Source: Camellia lanceoleosa
Lineage: Eukaryota > Streptophyta > Magnoliopsida > Ericales > Theaceae
DNA length: 64,000 nucleotides
Direction: 5' to 3'
Assembly (NCBI GenBank): GCA_025200525.1
Contig: CM045763.1
Span: forward strand, 65,669,018-65,733,017
In this document: piece after piece, positions 34,300 to 43,001 of the stretch
How the letters are laid out: every line of letters starts with the position of its first letter
Position numbering within the stretch: position 1 is the first letter of the stretch
Position numbers and translations under genes: made by a program
Notes under the pieces: generated by a model
What the model was told of the DNA's origin: nothing
Database searches by the model: none
Seen by the model: only the letters and a program-made list of their open reading frames with translations

Positions 34300-34537
34300 C
34301 TCTCGTGCCTCATGGGAGAGGTGATACTCTGGCTCCCGCAGAAGGAGATCCCTGGGTGCTCGCTCGTCGAAATCGGTGAAGTGATAGAAAACAGCCCGCG
34401 GAAGAATATGTGCCGGTGGGTCGTACCTCTCGGGTATGAAGGGTCGAACCCTCGAAGGCAGAGCCATGATATCGGGATCACCTCCAGCGTCCGGAGGACC
34501 TCCACCGTGAGGGAAATGACCAGCCATTTCAGAAAAT

Positions 34538-34671
34538 CTGCAAAAGGGGCAAAAATGAGCAAAAATTAGCCAAAATTAGAAAAAGTCAACAAAAGTCAAC
34601 TCTCGGGAAATGAAAAAAGTCAACAAAAGTCAACTCCCGAGAAAATCTTCCAAATATTGAGACAAACTCAC
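34538..34671 (-). other. 5' UTR intron of antisense gene 2
   Basis: Minus strand CCACTTGAG is followed by the strong donor GTGAGT (GT at 34671-34670). An acceptor TTTTGCAG ends at 34538, ten bases before the ATG at 34527. The 134-bp intron contains a small direct repeat (aaagtcaacaaaagtcaact, twice, about 34578-34636). Confidence 0.65.
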
Positions 34672-34874
34672 CTCAAGTGGCGAAAATGAGAAAAGAAGCC
34701 CCGAAATCAAAATTTAATCGGTTCAAAGTGCTTAGAACTGAAAGATTTCACGAAAACAACTTGCGTGGGACGTTGGAAAACGCGTATAGAGCACAGCTCT
34801 GAGGGAGAAAATGGTTTGGGAAGCTAGAGGAGATGATTTCAGAGCTACACTTGTGAGCACAAAGTGTTTGGATG

Positions 34875-35040
34875 GGTGGATTTAAAGAAAAGAGAGTGAA
34901 AGTACCAAAATGCCCACGGATTTGGCAAAATGGCCAGCCGACCCCATTTTTTGGCAAGCCGGCCCTTCCCTTTTCAAAAAGTGGCCGGTGGCCTCCCTTT
35001 CCCAATAAAGATGGCCGGTGGTGTTCCCCACATGCCCCAC
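34875..35040 (-). promoter_or_regulatory. Promoter of antisense gene 2 (copy of the gene 1 promoter)
   Basis: Minus strand: 'ccaccggcc' and 'aagccggcc'-like half sites between 35020 and 34925, with 'gtggccggtggcctccc' and 'caataaag(a/c)tggccgg' matching 29940-29985, then CTTTAAATCC at about 34878-34887. The stretch 34930-35020 is a diverged duplicate of 29890-29985. Confidence 0.55.
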
Positions 35041-35935
35041 AAGGTCCCTGCAAATTTTGGGGAGGATTGGAGTCCCCGGGACCTGAAAAAGTACAAGAGA
35101 AGTGCACTTTCTGTCGCGAAATCGCTCCGCTGGAACCTCAGCTTCAACTTCCGATGCGTGTCTCATCATTACTCATCGAAAGTGAGATATATCCTTTTGA
35201 ACATGTTGTAACCTCTCCGAGAGGTGAACCGGAGGCCGCGATCGAGTCGCCCTCGCCGAAACGCGCATTTCCTTGCTCGTTGTTTTGTGACAAACATACA
35301 TCCTGCTTTACGCCTGTTCTGCATTATCATGCACATAACTTGCATTCTCATGCACATACTTACATTGTTATGCACGTCTCTTTGATATCACCAAGCCTCC
35401 GTGCTTAAACTCGCGTTGTCACGCGCGTTTCTTCCCGCATTGCAATGCACTTTTCCGTCGACGCCGCGATTGCCTGCATTCGATATCACATTGAACATAT
35501 GTTGTTAGATATGTTGTGCTTGTTGAGTTTCTTTTTTTTGCAGGCACGATATTGTATGTACGGCTCATTTGAAGTCGGTGCGACTGCATCGAATCGCCAG
35601 TATCGTATCTTCTCCGTGTGAGACGCGACGAGAATTGAATAATTCTCTGCATTCCTAACTGCATGAAATGTAGTCGTTGCTTTGCATTCTTGCTCAAAAC
35701 TGTTGCATCTATTTGCGAATACTTGCTTCATTACAGCTTGTTGCATTTGCATGATCATCAAGTTACATCTGGCCTTGTGCACATCGCTTTGCATTTTGCC
35801 CCCTGCCTGTGGGCATGCCTGCGGGCACATCTCTGTTTATCTCACCTGTTTGTCTAAGTCTTCGGCCTTGTCAAAAATGGGTCGTCTCTAGGCTTTGACA
35901 TTCATTCCCGTCACTTATGACTTTCGAGTTCTGTC
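35041..35935. other. TE-B 3' untranslated region, no gene
   Basis: About 900 bp between the antisense promoter and the polypurine tract. It is rich in 'tgcat' motifs and short cytosine-rich stretches. ORFs here (for example 34872-35408, 35486-35830) lack domain content and overlap control sequence. No paired repeats were found. Confidence 0.45.
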
Positions 35936-35948
35936 AAAGAGGGGCAAC
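35936..35948 (+). other. TE-B polypurine tract
   Basis: AAAGAGGGGCAAC lies directly before the 3' LTR start TGTAGACACCCC at 35949, the expected position for the plus-strand primer. Confidence 0.8.
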
Positions 35949-36639
35949 TGTAGACACCCCATTTTTGACCGATCTTAAGACTCAGACGTCACCAATTGAG
36001 CGCTTGGTGATGTTGCATATCGTGCTTGTTCAGAGGTTTCAGAGTCTCGGCTGCGAGCCTTGCCTCTGGATTTTCAGACTCTTTCATGCTTTGCTTCGGT
36101 TTGCGAACCAAGCTCGATTTTCTCTGTTTTCTCTTCCAGAAGGGAGGGAGAGGTCTCGTAGATCATCTCTTAGTGGCCGTAGGCTACGTTTCATGGTCGT
36201 AGGCCATTTTGCCCGTTTGGAGTCCGGTTTCCGATTTTTCGGAGCCGTTGGCCATGTGCCTCGGTTCGGGACCGCTTAACCACCTTCGTTTGCTCCGGTT
36301 TTTGGCATGCATCTTATTTACTCCCTTTTGAGGGACACTGTGGTCCGAAAGACCAACTTCGTGGTCAAACACCACTTCCGATGCCTAACAGTCAATTTTC
36401 GGGCCTCGAGCTGCGCATTTCGGCCCCCGAACCCTCATTTCGCATCGGTTTGAGTTCATTTTTGGCAGGGACCTCTGTTTCATTGTTAGAAAGGTCGTAG
36501 AAGGGTGGGAGGCCAATAATAGTTCTGACAGCCAGTTTTATTCCTCCATCGCCCTCCGTCGCCCGTTTTTCTCACTCGAAAGCCAATGTTGACCACCCTA
36601 TGGCCACTTTTTCCAGCTCTAAACCACATATTTGTTTTG

Positions 36640-37042
36640 TACACACCTGAAAGGCCACCAATATCACATGGCCGGCCAGTAATTGTCATTGACCCTTTTG
36701 AACCCCTCCTAAAAGTGGCCTTTTCTCTCTCCTGGTTCACTGTCTCCAGTTTTTGACCACATGGCTGTATTGAGCACACATGGGAGGCCACCAATATGTG
36801 ATGGCCGGCCACTAATCTAACTTGACCTTTTTGACCCTTGGCCGGCCGGCCATGGGAAGGGCCGGCCGGCCACCTGCAACCTGGATAATGGGCCGGCCTT
36901 CCTCCTCTCTATTGGTACATTACAAATCTGCATTTTGTTTCCCCCCAAATTGTGTATCCGGGGGACTGCACTTTTGGGGGGAAACTTGAATTGTTTTCCC
37001 CCCCATTTTCCCCCCTCTTTTCCACCTCTTTTGTCTATATAA
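36640..37042 (+). promoter_or_regulatory. TE-B sense promoter: GGCCGGCC cluster and TATATAA
   Basis: Exact GGCCGGCC at 36670, 36803, 36840, 36844, 36860, 36864 and 36891. TATATAAT starts at 37036 in 'ttttgtctatataattagac'. An mRNA start about 30 bp later (about 37067) is expected. The same palindrome clusters before the antisense genes. Confidence 0.7.
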
Positions 37043-37270
37043 TTAGACCCTCCAGCTCTCATTTAGAAGGTTACAAAAATTGGTTTGAGGCACTTGCATT
37101 ACATCTCTCTCCCTCTCTACTCCAAGCACCAAAACTCTCCAAATCCCACACCATTCCTACACCACCACATAGCACCACACCACCACTCCATTCCAGCAGC
37201 TTGGAGGATCTTTTCAGAGCTTAGAAGGCACCACTTCTCAAGCCAAGAGGTTGCTAGAGTTTGGTCTTCA

Positions 37271-37284
37271 AGGGTGAGTTACAT
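37271..37284 (+). promoter_or_regulatory. Candidate 5' leader splice donor
   Basis: AGGGTGAGTTACAT, about 210 bases after the expected start. A strong acceptor-like 'ctctctgttgcag' occurs later in the LTR (38951-38963; 18077-18089 in the 5' copy), and another ('ctttttactag', about 20156-20166) just before gag. A spliced leader would explain how gag is reached past about 3 kb of LTR leader. Not proven. Confidence 0.4.
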
Positions 37285-40200
37285 TTCCCTCTTTTTTAAG
37301 CTTATTTTGCTCAATATATTAGCCCCTCTTTCTTGCATTTTTGGGCTCCGACCCTAACTGAAAATAGCATTATTTTGAGGCTTTTTTCATGTTTTTTGAG
37401 GGTCCTTCCCTGTTTAAGATCCCTAGCTACCACTTGCCTCTTTAGCTCTCTTGTATGCCTCTTTCTTGCATAGTATTTTAGGCCTATTTATAAACTGTTT
37501 TGAGCTCTGTCATAAACTGAAAAGTAGCTTATTTTAAGCCCTTATTCAACATTGTTGAAGGGATCATCACTGTTTGAGGCCTCCATCTGTCATTTGCCTT
37601 TGTATCCCTCTTTTGGCCTTATTTTTGCATGATTTGTTAGCCCCTTGTGCTTGTATTTTTGGGCTTTGGTCCAAACTTTAAATAGCCTTATTTTGATCCC
37701 CTCTTCATGTTTTATCAAGGGTATTTTGTTGTTGTAGGCTTCCTTCTTGCTCTTTGTGTTTAAACCTCCTTTTTGGCCTTATCTTGCATAGTATTTTAGG
37801 CTTGCTTGTGCACTGTTTTGGGTTTGTCCATCAACTTTAAAATGCCATGTTTTGGGCCCTTCTTCAATATTGTTGAAGGGCCCTCCTCTTTTTGAGGCCA
37901 GAAACCATCACTTGCTTCTTTGTCTCCCTTTTGGCCCATTTCTTGCATAATATTTTAGGCCTGCTTGTGTTTGTTTTCGTGGCTTGTTGTAAACTGTAAA
38001 GTGCTTCATTTTGAGCCCCTCTTCAACTTTGTTGAAGGGCTCTTGGCCATTCATGGCCAGAAGCTTCCACTTGCTTCTTTATCTCTCTTTCAGGGCCATT
38101 TTTATATGTTGGTTTAGCCCTATTTGTGTTCACTGTTTGGCCTTAATTAAAACTATAAACATGCTTTTTTTGGGGCGGTATTGATTCTGTCTTCATACTT
38201 CATGTTCAAATAATGCATGCATTGCATAGCCATAGGTCATTCCATGTACCTAATTTCATGCTTCGGGATTCATTTCATGCATCGGGTGCCATTTTGCCAT
38301 GTTTCGGGGCTGTTTTGCATCATATTTTAGCGCTGAAATTTGCATGCAAGTATGCCATATTCCATGCCTTGCCATGCTTTGTTAGAGTGGCATTTGGTGC
38401 CTTAGGGTCGGTCCTCGGTTTGCGTGCACGTGTGCACGCATCTCGAGTGTCTCATTTTCATCTAATGGCCTCCTATGTGAGTGTGGCTGAGGTCCACTTA
38501 TGTTGGTGTAAGTCCATTATGCATTGTGTATGTCATTTCATTTCATAGCGTTGTGTATGTTAGGTTGTATGTTAGCGCATTGTGTATGCCATGTTACCTC
38601 GTGTATCGTGTATGCCATTTCATAGCATTGTGCATGTTAGGTTATATCTTAGTTGCATTCATACATGTCATTCATATTGCATTGTGTTCGGGATAGGAGT
38701 TAGCCCGAGCACGGGAAACGAGGTACGTTTCGTACTCCAAGTGACGAAACGTGTCTCAATTCCCCAGTCACCGACACTCCGGATTGTCCATGATGGAGTT
38801 AGGTCTTAGTTGTATTTTCATGTGCATTCATTTCATATTGAGTTGTGTAATTCGACTCTTCGACCATCATGCATCGAGATGCGTGATTGGTGGCACGAGG
38901 ATCGAGGCATGCATACATTTGTGAAAATACATTACCATGCCCCTTTCCTGCTCTCTGTTGCAGCAAATCAAGAATCAGCAGTCTTCTAGGGCTTGGCGCG
39001 CTTTCCAAAAATTATTGCAAAACAGAGGCTAATTAGGGCATCACAGTGGATTTTCGCGCAAAGGCAACCTGGATATGAATCATTCATCATCTGAAGAAGA
39101 GTCAAGGCAGTCCCTGGCTTGCACGCCAGTTTATTGTTTTCTTAGTTAATTTGGTAATTAATTAGGATTTTTGTACATATTTGGACTGTATTATTTATTT
39201 GGACTGTACTATTCATTTGGGACTGCATATTATTCGGACCCTCTCCGCGAGGGCAATGTTGTAATAAGTGTGCGTGAGTGTGATGTATGTCTTCCAACCC
39301 CACGTCTTTCTTCCTTTTTATTTACCAGCTTATGATGGTTAGATTAGGGCATATTTCAATTAGCATACAGTATGATAGCATGCTTGCATTCATTCATCCG
39401 TTTTGCATGCATCGGGCTCGGCGCATCATACTAACTGCATTTGTATTTCAATTTCAAATTGAATACTTGATAGCTGTTGCATCTCATATGCCATGTTTAG
39501 AATAGCCAAGCCTGCTATAGTTGCATTTTTGCATGTGTTGCATTAGGCATTTCTGTATAATTAGGATCATGCATGGATTTCTAATTAGCTTATGTTTTGG
39601 CTTGGAGTACTTGGTGAGTTTTTATGCTTTAGCATCCTTGCATGCGTGTGAATGACTGCCATGAATAGCATGCTTACCATGAGGTCAACTGCTTATGTGA
39701 TATAACTGCTTGAATGCCTGTGGGTGAAGGTTAGGTTATTTGGATTGGAACAATGCATTGACTGTGAGTTTTAAGCCCACTAGATAGTGGCAAAACCATC
39801 TTTTTAAGCCCACCTGAGGGTGGCAAAATCTGCATTTTAAGCCTACCTGCGGGTAGCAAACCATCTTTCAAAAAAAAACATGAAATGCTTTGTTCCAATT
39901 CAAATGACCCGGTCTATACTTGTATGTTGTGCGCATCACATAGTAAATCTAGGCTAATAACCGGAATAAGAGCATACAAAGTTTTCAAAACTAGATATCA
40001 TGGTTAGGAGCGGGGGTGCTCACGAAGTGACCTTCCCCAATCGTACCCAAGTTCCCGAGCCGAGGCAACTTTGGTGATGACGGACACGTGGCCTTAGGCA
40101 ACGAGTCAGGGTTTCCTAAATTTCCCAAAATAAAATATTTAGGTGGCGACTCTATATCTGTCAAAGCAGTCCATGTTTGGCACTTCTTTCAAAAATTTGT

Positions 40201-40303
40201 TTTCTCAAAACGATTTGCCGGATTTGGACTCTTTGGTTCAGATTAAGAACCGTGACAAATTCGAGTTCGAGCTATAGCGAGGTCCCCCGCGGGCTTGTTT
40301 ACA

Positions 40304-41993
40304 GCACCGTGCAAGACTTGGCAGAGTCCTCATCTCACCAAATGGCCTGATAGTGGAACAAGCAATCAACCTTGGCTTCCCAGCATCAAACAATGAAGCA
40401 GAGTACGAAGCACTTCTAGTAGGCCTGAAATCAGCACTCTTCATGAAGGCCACCGAGCTAATGGTTTACAGTGACTCCCAGCTGGTAGTAAACCAGATTT
40501 CAGGCAACTACAAGGCAAAAGATGAGAGGATGGCTAAGTACCAAGAGTTAGTCAGAAAGGAGATCATAAAGTTTGAAGTAATGCGAATAGAGCAAATCGG
40601 TCGAGACGAAAACAGCAGAACAAACGAACTAGCAGGTTTTGCCTTCATGGCAGACACATCTATCCCACATCCATTACTAATTGACTTCTTACCCAAACCA
40701 AGTATTGAAGAACCCGAAGTAACAAAGGTATGTTGTGCCAAACTAGGCCCTTCATGGATGGATTCCATTATTGTATTCTTAAAAGACGGCATCTTACTTG
40801 AAAAGAAGAAAAAGGCCAACAAGATCAAAGCAAAGGCGTAGCGATTTTGGCTCTTTCCATCATTGACGTTATACAAAAAATCCTTCACAAGACCTTACTT
40901 GAAATGTGTCCATCCTAGCAAGGTTGAGGCATTCTTGTTCGAGATACACGAAGGCGTATGTGGAAGCCACCAAGGGGGAAGATCATTGACCTACAGAGCA
41001 ATTTCACAAGGATATTGGTGGCCTTACATGCAACCAAATTCAGAGAAGTATGTCAAGAAGTGCGAGAAATGTCAGAAGTTTGCACACCAAATACATTAAC
41101 CAGCTAGAGATCTTCTACCATTAACTAGCCCATGGCCCTTTGCGATGTGGGGCTTGGACATAGTTAGACCACTTCCAACAGCACCCGGCAACAGAAAGTT
41201 CTTTCTCGCAGCAACGGATTACTTCACGAAGTGGATAGAGACTGAAGCACTCGCATCAATAAACGAAAAAGATGTTAAGAAGTTCGTCTGGCAGAATATT
41301 ATAACCTGATTCGGCATACCAAAGGCTTTGATATCCGATAATGGCACTCAGTTCGACGGCAAGATCTTCAGTGGCTTCTGCGAGGAATACAAGATAGAAC
41401 TCTACAACTCTACACCAGCATACCCTCAAGCAAATGGCCAGGCAGAAGCATCAAACAAAGTTGTCTTGGATGGCTTAAAGAAAAGGTTGGAAAGAGCAAA
41501 AGGCAAGTGGGCTGAGAAGCTTCCTCATGTTCTATGGACTTACCACACCACACCTCGGCGGTCAACTGGTGAAACGCCTTTTTCTTTAGCCTATGGCATG
41601 GAGGCAGTAATCCCACTGGAAGTAGGCCTCCCCACCATTAGAAGTGAAAATTTTGACCCAGACTTAAATGGAGAAGCGATAACCTTGAAACTTGACCTAG
41701 CAGAAGAGAGAAGAGAAAGAGCACTGGTTCACATTGCTTCATACCAGCAAGAGTTATCCAGAAAATATAACAAGACGGTACATCCGAGGCAATTCAAGAT
41801 TGGAGATTGGATGCTACACAAAGTAATGAGAAACACTCTGGTACCCGAAGATGGCAAGTTAGGGCCTAATTGGAAATGACTATACAAAGTGGTTGGTTTA
41901 ACAGGAAAATTGGCATATCACTTGGAAGATAGAGACAGCAAGGCTGTACCCAGGCCATGGAACGTTGCCAATCTCAAACTATTTTATTTTTAA
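40304..41993 (+). pseudogene. TE-A pol, 3' part: second RNase H and integrase
   Basis: Resumes exactly at the GCACC duplication. Second RNase H: Glu in '[17 protein letters not shown]' (about 40387-40437), Asp in '[12 protein letters not shown]' (about 40465-40500), ending near 40700. Integrase: H..H....C..C finger ('HEGVCGSHQGGR', 'KKCEKCQKFA', about 40945-41085), 'WGLDIV' first Asp (about 41149), 'ISDNGTQFDGKIF' second Asp (41328-41366), 'PQANGQAEASNK' with catalytic Glu (41424-41459), and a basic C-terminus to TAA at 41991. Stops are near 40840, 41098, 41308 and 41877. No chromodomain, as expected for a non-chromoviral Tat element. The long 41328-41879 frame is well preserved. Confidence 0.92.
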
Positions 41994-42116
41994 CTTTCCT
42001 TTAAATATTTGTAATTTTTCTTTCTCTAATAAAACAAGTAGTTTCTCTTTCAGCATAAATCTTCCCACTGTAAAACAAGTAGTTTCTCTTTCCATTGTAA
42101 AGTTGTTCTTAGACAG

Positions 42117-42800
42117 TACTAGCTAGGGGCAACAAAAGAAGGTTGGCAGGAATAACCAACTTTGAGTACTCTTCAGTCAAGATAAGGATCTAGGCTGAAG
42201 AGAGGTTGGCAGGAATAACCAACTTTGAGTACTCTTCAGCCAGGATAAGGATCTAGGTTGAAAAGAGGTTGGCTGGAATAACCAACTTTAAGTACTCTTT
42301 AGCCGAGATTAGGATCTAGGCTGAAGAGTGGTTGGCAGGAATAACTAACTTTGAGTACTCTTCAGCCAGGATAAGGATCTAGGCTGAAGAGAGGTTGGCC
42401 GGAATAACCAACTTTGAGTACTCTTTAGCTGAGATTAGGATCTAGGCTGAAGAGTGGTTGGCAGGAGTAACCAACTTTGAGTACTCTTCAGCCGAGATAA
42501 GGATCTAGCTGAACAGAGGTTGGTAGGAATAACCAACTTTGAGTACTCTTCAGCTGAGATAAGGATCTAGGCTAAAGAGAGGCTAGCAGGAATAATCAAC
42601 TTTAAGTTCTCTTCAGCCGAGATAAGGATCTAGGTTGCAGAGAGGTTGACAGAAAACCAACTTTGAGTTTTCTCCAACCGAGATAAGGATCTAGGCTGCA
42701 AAGAGGTTGGCAGGAATGACCAACTTTCATCTCTTTTCAACCCAGACAAGGATCTAGGCTGAAGAGAGTTAGCAGGTATGACCAAACAGATTACAAGGTT
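42117..42800. repeat. 63-bp tandem repeat after TE-A pol, about 10-11 copies
   Basis: The unit contains 'gaggttggcaggaataaccaactttgag', 'tactcttcagccgagataaggatctaggctgaaga'. Landmark 'gaggttgg' lies at 42202 and 42265, and its variant at 42328, giving 63 bp. Copies decay to the right (42600-42800). GTTGG...CCAAC gives each unit a short potential hairpin. No coding role is evident. Confidence 0.9.
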
Positions 42801-43001
42801 CCAAGACCAAGATAGGTATCTCGGCCAGAAAATGCTAAACTTCATGCAAATCATAGTTGAAAAATAAATGCAAGTATGGAATAAACTGAGTGAAAAAAAG
42901 TAGATTTCATTCAAGATTCAAAACAAAGTTACAAGAAGTAGAGCTTCAGCCCGGTTACAAATGCTTTCAAAAGTTAGCGTCAAAAGAAGAAAAATACAAG
43001 A

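Larger units (their letters stand above)
30645..34537 (-). pseudogene. TE-B antisense gene 2: spliced plant-mobile-domain (PMD) gene
   Basis: Six coding exons can be proposed from frame and splice signals: 34537-34300 (ATG at 34527), 33027-32377, 32250-32089, 31995-31402, 31319-31221, 31010-30645. Five begin after CAG or CAA and end before GT. The exon 1/2 join is in phase. Exon 2 holds the PMD core: 'ELPEAVRDLVDLAGFGPF', 'LMAALVER*WDTTNSFHF', 'MGDLTMTPLDFAVLTGLDVEG', then W, Y and 'YDWGGAAW' blocks. Exon 3 has 'LTLAPELVVKGPLV'. Exon 4 has 'ITWQPW' and a Pro/Ser-rich stretch. The last exon is an RGG/Gly-Pro-rich then acidic tail ending TGA at 30645. PMD proteins occur both as host silencing factors and in gypsy/MULE elements. 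Damage: TAG at 32854-32856, a TAG near 31834, a TAG near 30990, two frame changes in exon 2, and an acceptor that reads CAA at exon 3. The exon structure is inferred. Confidence 0.75.
15887..40303 (+). mobile_element. TE-B: inner 24.4-kb Ogre-like Tat-lineage retrotransposon
   Basis: LTRs TGTAGACACCC...TTTACA at 15887-19452 and 35949-40303 are flanked by a perfect 5-bp duplication GCACC (15882-15886, 40304-40308) that lies inside TE-A's second RNase H. A PBS, gag-pro-RT-RNaseH-RNaseH-integrase, a PPT and LTRs above 3.5 kb fit the giant Ogre/Tat type. Between integrase and the 3' LTR are 8 kb holding two antisense spliced genes. No ORF of the legume-Ogre ORF1 type is visible before gag. The coding frames are disrupted, so the copy is dead or parasitic. 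Confidence 0.95.
35949..40303 (+). repeat. TE-B 3' LTR, 4355 bp, promoter intact
   Basis: Same ends as the 5' LTR and followed by the duplication GCACC (40304-40308). It keeps the segment missing from the 5' LTR: a 133-bp imperfect tandem pair containing 'ggccaccaatat(n)gatggccggcc' (36649 and 36783), seven overlapping exact GGCCGGCC, C-rich tracts, a TATA box and a GGGTGAGTTACA donor-like site at 37273-37284. Confidence 0.95.

Noticed and set aside
34872..35408. 178-codon plus-strand ORF
   Set aside because: Covers the reverse of the antisense gene 2 promoter and has Pro-rich sequence from C-rich control DNA. No conserved domain.
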